A stretch of 64,000 nt of DNA from Yponomeuta sedellus (taxonomy: Eukaryota > Arthropoda > Insecta > Lepidoptera > Yponomeutidae), in assembly GCA_934045075.1 (NCBI GenBank), contig OW203721.1, positions 1,610,478-1,674,477 on the forward strand, written 5' to 3'. Below the pieces are notes generated by a model. That model saw only the letters and a program-made list of their open reading frames with translations. It had not been told where the DNA came from and did not search any database. Every line of letters starts with the position of its first letter. Position 1 is the first letter of the stretch. This document shows, piece by piece, positions 21,099 through 32,960 of this stretch. The position numbers and the translations under genes are program-made.

Positions 21099-21671
21099 TA
21101 GACTTTACGTAATCGGTTTCCGCTAAAAACGGTTGTTTCCGGCAAAAATGCTTTAGTCCTAGATCCTTGGAAGTTGGAACCGGTTTTTAAACTGAAGAAT
21201 AATAACAGCTTTCATCATTATTAAGATGTAAAATGTACGTTCTCTGCAAAAATGTTTAATAACAAATATTTTTTTCCATTGGTGTACGCTAGTTAGCACC
21301 GCATAGCCCCTTAACACCTGACTTATAGAAAAAACCACAGTTGCATGCAATTTAACCTACTTTATAAACCTCAGATACATAAATACATTGATAGAAAACA
21401 CTAAACAACCTTAATTGGTTTTAGAGATATATTTATATATATCTCATAAATATTTACTATGTTTAATAGTTAAGAATGTCAAGAAGGAAGGTTCACCTAA
21501 TACGCGCGAAATAAATATAAAAATGGATATGAATTCTATGCTAACTCTGCGTTAAAACAAATATGAAAAGGGACACTTGTCTAGGATGCAATTTCAATTT
21601 AAAGTCTAATGTTGCATCTGCTTTTAAATATACATAAACATAATTGTAACAATCAGTCTACTTGATACTAA

Positions 21672-21932
21672 GGGCGAGATAAATAGTCGCTTCTAAGAAC
21701 GAGTCTTAGCGAAAGCACTTGCTTAAGAATCGATTTGTCTATCATACACAGTACTTCGGCACTCTCTAAGTCGCGAAACCCGGACTAATTCTTAGCATTG
21801 GCCTAAGAACATGCTTAGCTAAGCAAACGTATATTTTAGTAACGCATTAATACTTAGCTAAGTTAGCCTGAAGTAATGCTTAGGGAAGCATGAGTACGGA
21901 CTTGGGCTAAGCAACGACTATTTATCTCGCCC
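21672..21932. mobile_element. MITE with TAA target duplication (PIF/Harbinger-like)
   Basis: Inverted ends 'gggcgagataaatagtcg' and its exact complement, flanked on both sides by TAA (21669-21671 and 21933-21935). A three-base T-A-A duplication with G-rich ends fits PIF/Harbinger. The 261-base interior is made of 'cttagctaag'-like motifs and has no frame. Confidence 0.8.
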
Positions 21933-21935
21933 TAA

Positions 21936-23855
21936 GTTCTAACACAACACAATAAGTTCCAATACAACACAATGACACTGGTGCAGAAAACATAAAAATC
22001 AATCTATATTCAACATGGGCTTAAAACACGCTTGGCGTATCGCCTGTAATATTATGGAGGACGAATCTACAAATTGCACAGTTGTAGGGTACGGCAAATA
22101 TTGACTGTTTTATTGACACTGGCTGTAGTCTCAACTCGGCACCTCGTCCGGTGCGACCTGCTTCGCGTGAGATGTGTATGATTCCCTAGGGACATTACAA
22201 TGCGGTGGTTTAGTACAGTGTTCAGAGTGAGTACCGCAGATCAGTAGGTGTGCTTCGAAAAGTTTTATTGCTAAAAATCCATCGTAGCATGATTTTAGCC
22301 CTAAGTAGGTATATAAAGTCAGAAGTTGTTAGGTATGTAAAGTAAGAAAAAATTAATTGATTTTACCGAGACCTGAAAATGCTGTAGTTTAATATTAGTG
22401 TACCTATTATTAGTTTAATATTAGTGTATATATATTAGTAGACCACTAAATAGACATTTATTTACTCATTCGAACTCAATGTGGCATGGCATTCAGGATA
22501 CAGGATTTTGGCTGTCGCTCGACTTTTTATGTAAAATTCAAGTCATAAAGTCGAAGTGACAATTGGCTCTCAGGACGTGCATCGCGCGTTCTTAGCATTG
22601 GTTGGAAGCCGTGAGGACGCGTGCCGCCGCAACTTCACAAATCTCTGGGTCCGTAAAAACCACGGCATATACACATCTCCATGGCAGCTTGTTTGGACCC
22701 TGCGCTAAGTGCATACAATCTGCCACCATCTTGAGGGTCCTTTTACCGAAGTTTCCATGATCAAAATCTGAAGTCACGGCAATTAGATTACATTACATAA
22801 TGTAATGGTAGATTTTGGGCTAAAACATAATTTAATGTTTGTGTTGCTTTGAATGAAAGTTTGATTTTTATGTTAAGTTTGTGCACGGACAAAAGTACAA
22901 GACACAGAAACAGCTACAAGAAAGGTTAGTTACATTCATGGCGAAAAACACATCGTTTTTCGTTTCTTCATTGTCAAATATGAAATATATTAAAAAAATA
23001 TATAGTATTTTGAATTTATATATATTTTGGCAGTTTATCTTGCGACTGTAGCCTGTAATGTTCTGTTAATGTAAAACCAAGGACATTCTACAAGTATTTT
23101 AATTAGTCTTTATAGAAAAACGTGTGTTCATATAAGTTTTCAAGCACTTAAGCACTGGCATAATAAAAGATCTGAATGAAGCTCTGTCAAAAACGATGTT
23201 TATTTCCAACCAACTCTCGTCAGAGAAGTTTTTAGTACTGCTTAACTATTGAATACACTCTCAAGAAACGTCTAGCACTTAAAATGAGAAAACTACACAC
23301 AGGAACAGTACACTAAGTATATATATATTCTAAATCACAAGATACTAATGATAATACAAGATAATAAATTCCAATACATATTTATACTGTTTTTCTTGAT
23401 AGAGGGTAAAGCTTGATCTGTTGTGTTTTCAACTGTATTTAAAGTTATTATATATAAATGATAGCTACATAAAAACATACTTGACTATGTACTGCATTAT
23501 ATTATATGCAGAACTTACATTAACACATACACAAACCTCATTACAAGTGCATTATACAAGACACAGCATTAATATATTAATTATAAACATACAAAGGTTC
23601 AAATATTATAAAACCATGCACACATTCATTACAAGTTAACCTAACTAATTTGGATCGAAATTTTAACACAAAAACTTTTTTTTAAAAAACAGTTATTATA
23701 AAACAAGTTACGATGTTTATTCCATTAGGGGCGCTAGTTAACACCCCGTAGCGCCTTAAGTTCGTACCGAAGCTTTGGCAAGTAATATCGTCACTTCATA
23801 CTTAGTAAGGTGAAGCAGCCAAGCAGGTATTAAATTTTTAAATTCTTAATGTTCA
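21936..23855. other. Intergenic, no supported gene
   Basis: A minus frame at 22592-22777 reads KMVADCMHLAQGPNK and AVVFTDPEICEVAAARVL and has a less AT-biased composition than its flanks. It has no splice sites I trust and no recognised family. The rest is plain AT-rich sequence. Confidence 0.3.
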
Positions 23856-23876
23856 ATTGTTAAAATTTCATCCACC

Positions 23877-23950
23877 AATGTTATTTTGGTGGATGAAATT
23901 TTAACAAATAGTACTGTATTTGTTAAAATTTCATCCACCAAAATAACATT
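23877..23950. repeat. Perfect 34-bp hairpin plus a third partial copy
   Basis: 23877-23910 is the exact complement of 23917-23950 with a 6-base loop. A further direct copy of 'ttgttaaaatttcatccacc' sits immediately upstream at 23858-23877, giving a + - + arrangement. Confidence 0.85.
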
Positions 23951-24269
23951 CACAGTAACACATCAACACAAACATCGGCCAACTACACTGTATAGGTAAA
24001 TACACTACAAACACTTATCTGTATTTAAAGGAAAACTTATGACAGGGGAGGCGATTCTCTAAAATGCTTTTAACAGAGTCATATTAGCACGTTAATGACA
24101 GTTTCTATGGCTCTTACTAATAAACACCGTATAAGCCTGGTATAGTTACAGTGTTTTGTTCACGTCATTTGAATGTAATTTTCAGTTGGAAGAAAAGAGA
24201 CAAAACACTGCATAGTTATACAATACTTACACCAAGTTTATTAGTAAGGCTGTATGGCACTATTGGTAA

Positions 24270-24485
24270 CATAACATAACATTTACATACAGGCACATAC
24301 ATTGCTTCTGGCCCCACACTAGGATACCCTGTGTCGTGGGTACCAGAAACAACGACATCACAAACATGTAAACATCCAAGACCTGGGATTTTTTTTTTTG
24401 TTCCCAGCCGGGATTCGAACCCGGGACCTCTTGCATGGTAGGCAGACGCGCTACCGCTACGCCACAGAGGTCGTCACAGAGGTGG
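24270..24485 (-). repeat. tRNA-derived SINE, family B, good copy
   Basis: Minus reading: 'gcgtagcggtagcgcgtctg', 'ccatgcaagaggtcccgggt', 'tcgaatcccggctggg' (B box), a run of A, 'tcttggatgtttacatgttt', 'gggtatcctagtgtggggcc', 'gtatgtgcctgtatgtaa'. Confidence 0.8.
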
Positions 24486-25489
24486 TAGTCTAGTAACCAA
24501 TCGCATTCCAATGGTATAACCTGCACAGCTTAACTCGGCACCTCAAGCGATTTGATCTTCTTCGCGAGATATGGCAAGAATACAATATTAAATTACCTGT
24601 TTTGTTTTTTCAAACTATTTAAGCTGTGGTTATCGGTGCTGGTGGTACAATTATTTAATACTTTAAATAATTAAGTATTTATGTTAAAGTGTCATTGTAC
24701 TTCGGTTTTTTATCCTTAATAAATAAAAATATATTAAAATGGCTATTTAATTTATGTGTGCCATACCATTGGAAAGAAATTGTACAGTCTATTTATCCTT
24801 ACTTGTCAATTTTAGTAAACAAGATTCTACCGGAAAAGTATGACTTTTGAGTCGAAAACTGCCATATTCCCATAAACGAAGTAACCTGGGACACTATTTT
24901 AAATAATACTCTGCCAATTTTATAAGCTAATTTCATGAAAAAATCCAGATAAAATTATCAGTTTTGGCATCAAATGTGAATTTTGAGGTTAGAATCTTGT
25001 TTACAAAATTGCACAAGTATAAATAATAGGACTGTACGTTTATTGCTTTGTAGACTATCAATAGATGCATTGGCGTGCTTATATCAATCTATTAAAAACT
25101 AATATTACCTTTTATTGCAATTGACCGAAGATCACAAACCATAAAGGCACAGTTAGACTAACATGTTCACTCGTGTTCGACTGCATGTAATTGGGTTCTG
25201 AGACTACGTGTCATTAGATTAGTATTCTTGGCCAAAGCCGTTCATATATACACAACGGTGACTCACGCTCATCGGTAAGTATTTATCGGAAATATCTGGC
25301 CTGATTAGTCAACTAATACAAATAAACAATCAATAATGAATCACTTTCAAGGTAGCAGAAGTAGGGATTCTCATCACATAATTCCATCTACTTTAATGTT
25401 TTTCACCTTAATTGTTAATGGCAATCATGAAATCTTATTTGGTACACATAATGGCAACTGATGTGTTTGGTTTAAGATGACTTGAGAAA
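24486..25489. other. Intergenic, nothing recognised
   Basis: AT-rich with no element ends or coding segments that I can support. Confidence 0.4.
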
Positions 25490-25645
25490 AGATGGTCAGA
25501 GTGGAGTTTTTTTCCGCTGCTTTTTTTCTCCACTACAATACGGCCCGAAGGCGGCGGCTTACATTTTACGTTGTACATGGACATTCAGCAAACAGAATGT
25601 AAATTCTTTACGTTGAAATAAATGGATTTGACTGACACAAAAATT
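25490..25645 (+). repeat. LINE 3'-end-like repeat
   Basis: 'tggtcagagtggagtttttt', 'ctccactacaatacggcccg', 'aatgtaaattctttacgttg' and 'aataaatgga'. Same block order at 37380-37560 and 59060-59235. Ends in an A-rich polyadenylation-like stretch. Confidence 0.55.
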
Positions 25646-25974
25646 GTGCCTTGCCTTTTTAATCTCTGCATGACCAGTTATATACATAATAAACAAACAA
25701 AACGAAACGTTGCGTTACCTATAAAATATAAAGATTAGTTAGAGACATGCTTCTGTAGGCACTAGGTATCACCGCTGTATGGCAGAGATGATACATTTTC
25801 GTTTTTTTGTTGTTCCGTTAAACAGTACGGCAGTTATGTTTAGCTCGAGAATATAAGGCCAGTCAACCATTGACTGGTAGGAAATGCTTGTAGCATAAAG
25901 TCCGCTGCATTGCCATTGTAAATAAATAAATAAGGGAATTTTTGTACTCATTACATTATTTTACTATTTTATTT

Positions 25975-26085
25975 TTAATGCACTAACCCGTGCTAAGGAC
26001 AATTTTAAAAACCTATTTAGAGGCAAAAAATTCCACCACTGCCGGGATTCGATCCCGCGACCTCTGGCTATCCGTGCATTACATT
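25975..26085 (-). repeat. tRNA-armed foldback element, single arm
   Basis: 'gcactaacccgtgctaagga' to 'cgacctctggctatccgtgc', then broken off. Confidence 0.65.
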
Positions 26086-26094
26086 AACTCATTC

Positions 26095-26545
26095 CAGAGT
26101 CATCCGTCGCTTCGTCAACATTCATTAGTCGTTGGACGACGGTTTCCAGAATTTTTTATCTTGCCTTCTGTAATGTTATCCCCTATTTGGCCAAAGTTCG
26201 GCTTGGATCGACCCTTACCGGTCTTTCCTACCATGTTAGCTCGGTATATTTCTTTCGTCAATCTTTCTTCCTTCATACTCTCCATCGACATATACAATCC
26301 AACACAACATTCCTTTTTGAATTCTACTCACCACATACTCTTTCAGTCCACAAAGTTCTTAATCAAAATGTTAATATTATTACTAGCAAACTTACTGTAT
26401 TAGCAAAGGGGAAAAACCCACTCAACCACTTATGAACGTTGATGAAGCGAAGGTGATCTGTCAGGATCGTTTCAAGTGGCAGTCCCTGGTCCCTGCCTAC
26501 CCCTCTGGGATACAGGCGTGAGGTTATGTATGTATGTATTACTAG
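26095..26545 (+). pseudogene. LINE ORF2 C-terminal fragment with ATGT tail
   Basis: The + frame near 26430-26515 reads NVDEAKVICQDRFKWQSLV then PAYPSGIQA and a stop, and is followed by 'gtatgtatgtatt'. The piece at 26115-26297, read on minus, gives GKGRSKPNFGQIGDNITEG, similar to the GRP..QIGD motif found at 17845. The region is therefore a rearranged or inverted LINE remnant. Confidence 0.5.
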
Positions 26546-26567
26546 CTAACGGCCAGATACCAAACAG

Positions 26568-26720
26568 CCTACGATCTATTCTCAGGCCTACAAAATATAC
26601 ACAAAATATTACTAAAAAATGGTGAACCCGTCAGTGGAGTTCGATAACAAACATGACACGAGATTGAATCGATCTGTCCCGAGAACCCAACATCATGCGC
26701 TTGCGCTAGGGATGGGCGAT
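26568..26720 (+). repeat. Interspersed repeat fragment
   Basis: 'gtggagttcgataacaaaca' and 'tgacacgaga' parallel 'gggagtccgataactaacac' and 'taacacgaga' at 48470-48500. Confidence 0.35.
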
Positions 26721-27554
26721 TTCCGGGTACATTCCCCCAAAAGTAATTATATTCCTAGAATACTCTCCAAGAAGGACCAGAACGCTGTTATTCTACCGGT
26801 AACAGCTGTCAGTTGATAATCAGAATGGCATTATTAAGGAAACGAAGTAGTAATGAGAGAGGACATTTAGAATCTTTTTTTAAGTAAGTATATCAGGATT
26901 TAAGTTAAGTTTGCTATTGTGTCTGGCTTCTGGTCTTGCTCGAAATAACTGGAAAAAAATTTAAAATAAAAAAAATTTTGGTTTGAAGACTTGCTAGATA
27001 AAGAAAATCCGGACGTTTTAAACAAAAGTTTTTAATAAAAAAATTGCTATGATTAGCTTTAGTAGAAAGTATCTCATCAAAAGTACACTCATTAATTTAC
27101 AATCATTCAGCAGGTTAAAGTGCGCGAGCGATAGGAATGCGAGTCGTAATAGCTGCCTTAAGTCCCGAACACTAACTAAAAAAAAGTTTCAATCACCTTT
27201 CTCATTCTTACCACTTGTGTTCTGAATAGGGTAGCCGCAGGCACTATCTAAATTGCAACAGGCGGGAGCAAGGTGCGGGCTCAACTTCACCAACTAAATT
27301 AAACCTTAATACTACTCGTATTAAGGTTAGTGCCTACAACACTAGCGGGAGAAAACCCAGGCCTTTGCAGACAACGGACAGGAAAGCTGTCATTTGTTTT
27401 TCCCGTATGCACTTTAGCCAACTGACAGCCGTCAACAATAGATTAAAAGCTCGTCAAGCCAGTCTCCTGCTAAAGAACATTCCGTTTCCCAAGCTCAAAA
27501 CATTTTGAAAAAAAATGTTTAAACATTAAAAACCGATAGTTTTGCGTGAATATA
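26721..27554. other. Intergenic, nothing recognised
   Basis: No coding or element ends supported. A short self-complementary 'ttaaaccttaatactactcg/cgtattaaggtta' occurs at 27299-27330. Confidence 0.35.
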
Positions 27555-27722
27555 TTCTTTTTAATGCACTAACTCGTGCAGAGGACCATTTTAAAAACCT
27601 ATTTAGAGGCTAAAAACTCCACCCACTGAGCTCAGTTGTGAGAGCGCTGGCACGGTTAGCCAGAGGTCGCGGGTTGGAGTCCCAGCATGGGTGGAACTTT
27701 TAGCCTCTAAACAGGTTTTGCG
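27555..27722. repeat. tRNA-armed foldback element, collapsed copy
   Basis: The left arm 'aatgcactaactcgtgcaga' to 'ctaaaaactccaccca' is followed directly by the right arm 'gagctcagttgtgagagcgc' to 'cttttagcctctaaacagg'. B box GGTTGGAGTCC. Centre lost. Confidence 0.7.
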
Positions 27723-27848
27723 TGAATGTTTCATGAGGAACCCGAGCAGGAGACGCGGCTTTAGTGTTGGAGGAGCCGGTGTTGTATTGGGAGAACATTC
27801 CGAGGAATCGGCCATCGGGAGTGTGCGATGAAACCTGAGACAACGTAC

Positions 27849-27935
27849 TTCAGTCGGTCGGTCCAGCACTTGAGGCGGCGCGGCGCGGCCGCAGCGGGCG
27901 GCGCGGCCCGGCGCAGCTCGCCGCCCTCCGCGGCG
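27849..27935 (-). CDS. Probable internal exon, Ala/Arg-rich, joins exon 18465-18578
   Basis: A strongly GC-rich 87-base island in AT-rich DNA. Acceptor ggtggtag| (or ccgcggag| ten bases in) and donor |gtacgt. The frame reads AAEGGELRRAAPPAAAAP then RRLKCWTDRL and exits in phase 2. That exit fits the 18.5 kb exon exactly (Lys, then PILKSTS). Its entry phase (2, or 0 with the inner acceptor) does not fit the phase 1 exit of the exon at 33785, so at least one exon is missing between 28 and 33.7 kb, or this starts a different gene. Other frames of this GC island are also open, which weakens the call. Confidence 0.45.
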
Positions 27936-28279
27936 CTACCACCACCATCAAATATGTAGAGGCGACACATCAACCTTTACACTTCACTCGTGTAGTTCCC
28001 CATACAGCTCTCCACGATCTCAGTACGCGCCGACTGTGAGCTATTTTAGCTACCCTATCGTTTAGTCTATTTAAAAAACACTGGCCTTGTGTTCTTCTGT
28101 CTCAGCTGTGGGAACACAAGGTGGCATGGTCCAGTGCCATGGTCCACTCACACTAGATGGGTGAAGATGTGTTAAGTACACGTTGTGCCAAAAGGGCTAC
28201 TATAACATAAAGGATTATTTAGATGACAATGAGGTCTGGAACTAAAGCCAGTACAATGCACGAGATAATTATGTTCGTT

Positions 28280-28650
28280 CGTTATCAACAAATGTATGTT
28301 CCCACTGCTGGGGCACGGGTCTCTTTCTGCATCGCAGGAAGGTTAGGCCATACTCCACCACGGGGGCCAAGTCCGGGTTGGTGGAGGATTGTAAGACAGT
28401 GGCGGGCCTTACTGTCAGAAGTTATCAAGCCGCCCATAAGGCCTCTGACATGGCTTAACGACTGCCATTATATGACAGCCGGCACCAACGGCTTAACGTG
28501 CCTTGCGAAGCACGGAAGCACTCGGAAAAATGCCACTAGCAGTAGTCACGGAACGCTCACCCGTCCCGTACCTGACCGCGCCTGTGGTTGCTTAACCAAG
28601 TGATTGATGCCAATCACTCGGTTCGCCTAGGCCACGAGCGCTTCATAATT
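28280..28650 (-). repeat. 5S-rRNA-derived SINE, best copy in the window
   Basis: On minus it starts 'gaagcgctcgtggcctaggc'. The 5S part follows: 'tggttaagcaaccacaggcg', then a GGGACGGGTGAGCG stretch in place of the 5S GGATGGGTGACCG box. The body carries 'gcaaggcacgttaagccg', 'ggctgtcatataatggcagt', 'aacttctgacagtaaggccc' and 'cgtggtggagtatggcctaa', ending near 'gccccagcagtgggaacata'. Length about 350 bases. Confidence 0.8.
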
Positions 28651-28669
28651 ATGTAAACTCTGTCAATAA

Positions 28670-29170
28670 AGGACTTTGAAAAGACTAAGTTTGGAGTTTT
28701 TTTGTCCAAAATGATCTAGATTTTGTAATGGACACCTAGTTGGAATTGAAAAGTTCATTAAGCCGCAGTTTCTTTGAACTTCGAATAAAACCTTTCCATT
28801 TCAGAAGGCACGCTGCCGTGCCAGCTTGGGGAACACAAGGTCAAGAGAAGTTTTATCGCACTATCGGGCAGGGCCATCTCGATTCACGCAGTGAAATAAA
28901 ACAAGTTGGCGCTGACCGCGAGTGGGATAAAACATTTATCGTGACGTTGTGCTGGCAGTGGTGTTTACACGTCATCACCCATCTAGTGTGTGTGAAGGTG
29001 CCACTGGATGCTGCATTACGTAGATGCAAAGGGCACTTTTCATCGTGTACTACACAGGCGATTTTAACACAAAAATCGGCGGTTTTCATCAGTGTGCTAA
29101 GACTGTCGGTGCACACGATAAAATTGGCTTCCGAGTCGCTTTCCTTTCATTTTCGAGGAGCTCGAATATG
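28670..29170 (+). repeat. Unclassified repeat-like stretch
   Basis: 28680-28775 shares 'gtttggagttttttgtcca' and 'aatggacacct' with 15346-15440. 28978-29030 ('cacccatctagtgtg', 'cattacgtagatgcaaa') matches the end of SINE family C at 14250-14320. The + frame 28740-29183 crosses these repeats and is not a gene. Confidence 0.4.
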
Positions 29171-29175
29171 TCACT

Positions 29176-29490
29176 CTTTCTGAGTGCTTAATGCGAGTTT
29201 TTTAACTACTCGATCGCGTTAACGTAAACTCATATTTCTATGGCATCGAGGAAGCGCCACCTAGCGACAAGTATGGAAATTAAAATTGCTGAGTGCGAGT
29301 TGTAATGGCTTACGTTGAGAAGTGAACACGTTTACCAGCCAAAACACGAATAAACGCGAGTGCGAGTTGTACTGTGACAGCGTTTTGCCAGTTCGAACGG
29401 TTAACTTACTCATACTCGCTACTCAATGCTCGTTTAACGCGGTAGTAAAGTTATTCGATTGGATCTGTCAAACTCGCACTAAGCACTCTG
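29176..29490 (-). mobile_element. MITE with 'gagtgcttagtgcgagtt' ends, copy 2
   Basis: Left end 'ctgagtgcttaatgcgagtt', right end 'aactcgcactaagcactctg'. The interior is the reverse complement of copy 1 at 8166-8476 over almost its whole length. Confidence 0.8.
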
Positions 29491-30831
29491 GGCGCACTAA
29501 GATCGTGAGGTACCGGCATAACGTTACCAATAGATTACACGCACGTGAAGGTTGAAGTGCTCAGCAGTCGACTGTACTACTTACTGCCCTTGTTACCGTT
29601 TCCCTCCATTAGTCCTGTACTAAAGTCATTGTAATCGGGTATCCACTAGGCAAAACCGGTTGCGCAACGCTCGTCGGAACACGTGTGACATTGCCATTAG
29701 AACATTATAATGCACGATCAAGGATTTTGTTTTGCACGTCACCAAAAAACTTCGCGCACTCGGGTTGAGTCCACGAAAAACTGCTAAGTGAATACCCTTT
29801 TTACACGTGGTAAAACGTGATCAAAGTTCACTTCTCTTTGGTATATTTCCTGCTTGCACATTGTAACATTTTTAAAATTGTAAGAAAATTAAATCACGGA
29901 TATTTTAAACACAGTTTAATTTTCACAGGCCTCTTAATTTATTATTTTTAATAAAAATATTAATATATAATTTAATTAAATATATTTCATTACATGATTT
30001 AACTAAAACACGGTACAAGTGCGGTTTAAATGTTCTGCGGCAAAGGGAAACACCAACTTTAAATACCGAATTTGAAGCAACTTCTTCTTCTTCAGGCTAT
30101 ATTATGTAGTCCACTGCTGGACATAGCCCTCCCCTAATGAGCGCCATAGCGCCGCGTTCAGCTGGCCGCATCCAGCATCAGCCTGCAGTTTTTCGCAGAT
30201 CTACGGTCAATTTTTTAGGAAGCATATCTGCGTGCCGCTGTCTCAACAACAATGAAAAATTCTGTTAACAAGCATTGAACGTTGATCCTAATTTACCTAT
30301 ATAATAATTCAGCCTATATACGTCCGACTATAGGGCACAGCCCTTCTCTCAGAGAGAGAGAGAATAGTCTTAATTACCACGGTTGGCTTTTTGACATTCA
30401 AGCGCTAAGATATGTGAACACCTCAGGCACTCAGGTTGTTATTGTTCCTTTCGGCCGCCATGGCAACTAATGTACCTACTAGTGACATCTATGTTGTTAA
30501 AGGTGTATTAAAAAAATCTGTCATGTATGAAGATATAAATAAATAAACTCACTCTGCACCGTATAACCGACGTGTTTACTTTACAGGTTTCCTCACGAAG
30601 ATTACCTTCACAGTTAGCGAAAGGTATTGTAGGTGACTCAAAAAACAATGTCATTGATACACCCACGACCGACGGAATGTCAGTTTATGAGAACTAAAAT
30701 ATATCGAAATATCCGTGATATTATTTTCTGGTGCTGCCACCAAATTCGTCGCATTCTTATACGATAATTAAAAATGTTATAATGTTCCAGCGAGATGACA
30801 CCGCGAGGGAAGCAGGCTCACGCTTTGGACC
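29491..30831. other. Intergenic with one small LINE-derived repeat
   Basis: 30088-30150 carries 'ttcttcaggctatattatgt' and 'ctgctggacatagccctccc', as at 16050. A (ga)n run lies at 30350-30364. No gene. Confidence 0.4.
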
Positions 30832-30905
30832 TGAGTGTTGCCAATGTGGAGCCGAGTGTTGCCAATGTGGAGCCGAGTGTTGCCAAAGTGGGGCCGAGTG
30901 TTGTC
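30832..30905 (+). repeat. Minisatellite, 21-bp unit, about 3.5 copies
   Basis: The unit 'gagtgttgccaatgtggagc' (+c) is repeated head to tail with one or two substitutions per copy. The Cys-rich + frame across it is a by-product of the repeat. Confidence 0.85.
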
Positions 30906-32754
30906 GGCTGAGCAACCTAACCGTGGGAGTGATGATGACGCGGTGTTAGTAGGCTGACTTGTTGCTGATCTGCTCAAGTTAGGACCAATTTTTAGAGCTA
31001 CTCGCGAAAAGTCACTTGCTAAGTAAGGCTGGATTTCGCAGGGAACATCTATCGGCTTATCCATGGGAAAGCTCTCCGTAGTGAATAAGAATTAAAGAAC
31101 AAAAACATTTGCTATCCGTAGATAAATTGTATGACTGACAACTTTGTCAATCAGATATTAATTATTTTACCCTTGGATGCGTATCCATCTATTTCCTTAC
31201 TAGCTTAGTTGATAAATAGATAAAAACTCATCAAGACAAAGAGATATAGATAAACTTTTGGGCCTTGTACCCTTAAACTACTCTGTTAAGAGCTGTCCGT
31301 TTTTTTATGCACAGCTTAAACGTATATGCACATATTTAGTTATATAGTAAGCAAGTCTAATTGCGATTATTTATTAGATAAAACGTAAACCTTAATTAAT
31401 CAAAATAATTTTTGCTTTCTCTATGGGGTTGCTCAGGCAGGCAGGCAGGATTTCTTGCTGAGTATCGAGCCCTTATAATATAAGGGCTCGACATGAGTAG
31501 GAAAAAATATATACACTTCTACAAAGTATAGGTAAAAGTATTTTTACTACATTTCAAGTTTCATTTCATCGTTTAAAATAATAAGGGATTAATCTTGTAA
31601 GTTATATATAACACCTTAGCAATAATTCAAAAGTTACCTTTCTTTGAAAACTCTCCCTTCTTTTTCTCCAATTTGTGGTAAGCGATGCTGGTTGTACGAT
31701 TACTTAAAATAAGTAGCCCAATGTTACTTAACCCTTTATAGGGCATGGGCAGTATACATTTCTTATTGGTTTTCGACATTTTTTAAGGTGATAAAGTTTA
31801 ATTTAAAGTCGTAATTATTTTGCCATCGCCCTTTTAAGGGTAAAGACGAATTTACCACTCATTGTACAATTGTTTGTGTAACCTAATAAAAAATCGCGAC
31901 TTGACTCGTTTAATACGTAATATATAAATATCATCACAGTCAGTTTCTGCGCCACAATGAATTAAAAGATGGTTATTTTTATTCCTTGATGACAATCAAA
32001 GGGGGCTCATTAAAATATTTCGGGCGTAGATCAGCAGCAAGTCAGCCGTTACCAGGAACTAAGTGATTCATGTGTGACAAGCTAAAAAGCAGTCAGTCGC
32101 TGGATAAGAGACGTTATGGGTTAATCATCAGTTATAGGTAGAGAGGAGGAAGGAAGTCGAACATTGTAAGTAATTAAATACATCTTTCACAGTTATGTTG
32201 ACCCGTTTACAAGGCGACCGGGCTATTGATGCATAGTCTCGAAATATATATATTTATTGCCTCAAACACAAAATTCCGCTAGCGCCATTTTAACAAATAA
32301 CTCGCGTGAGTGCCCTCATTTTGCCTTAATTATGGCCGAGTACAGTTCGTCAACGGCAATTTTGGCAATTTGGCGGAGCACTGTACATCAATAGCCATGG
32401 CTCTAATTATGTACATGTTGAGAACAGTTTATGAAGACGGTCACCGCTATCACACTAGTGGACTTGTTATGGGAACGGAGCGCTGACGCGGGCGCCTACT
32501 GCATTTATGAAAGTAAGTTTCAATTGACTTTTATACAAAATGTACCGAAACGATAGGACGTAGCCCACACAGACTAAGGGGCGAACTCCATACAAGGCGT
32601 CGCGTCCGCTCCGTCCTCTCGCCCCACGTCCCATCTGTATGCTACAACCTCGTCCAGAAAGGTCGAAGTTTTTCTGGACTCTAGTCAATCGAAGAGTAGA
32701 TTGAATAAGTTTAGTCAATCTACTCTTAACAGTCGTCAGTATTATATTCTTTAC
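30906..32754. other. Intergenic, no gene seen
   Basis: Contains a small hairpin at 31469-31491 (gagcccttat/ataagggctc). The minus frame 32467-32718 is Arg-rich but lacks splice or start support. If the CUE gene has a missing exon, it should be somewhere in 28.0-33.7 kb. I could not find it. Confidence 0.35.
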
Positions 32755-32960
32755 CGTGGTAAGGACAATTTTAAAGACCTATTTAGAGGCTGTAAGTAAT
32801 ACAGAGAGTATTGTAAAGAGGTTCGAAATTTCTCTGATGCCGGTACTTGCCCATTAGCTCAGTTGGGAAAGCGCTGGCACGGTTAGCCAGAGATCGCGGG
32901 TTCGAGTCCCGGCATGGGTGGAATTTTTGGCCTCTAAATAGGTTTTTAAAGTCGTCAGTA
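32755..32960 (+). repeat. tRNA-armed foldback element, unequal arms
   Basis: A short left arm ('ggtaaggacaattttaaaga') is joined to a full right arm with A box (TAGCTCAGTTGG), B box (GGTTCGAGTCC) and 'ggcatgggtggaatttttgg'. Confidence 0.75.

Noticed and set aside
22592..22777. 61-codon minus frame with fairly protein-like composition (HLAQGPNK, TDPEICEVAAARVL)
   Set aside because: No matching splice sites, no partner exon and no known family. Possibly an old transposon piece.
25990..26403. 137-codon plus-strand frame
   Set aside because: It starts in a foldback arm and runs across LINE debris.
28223..28603. 126-codon plus-strand frame
   Set aside because: It is the antisense of the 5S-derived SINE. 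Similar peptides ([13 protein letters not shown]) recur at every copy.
28740..29183. 147-codon plus-strand frame
   Set aside because: Crosses at least two repeat-derived blocks found elsewhere in the window. No protein family.
32467..32718. Candidate missing exon of the CUE gene (minus, Arg-rich)
   Set aside because: No acceptor/donor pair gives the required phase 1 in, phase 2 out, and the sequence looks repetitive.
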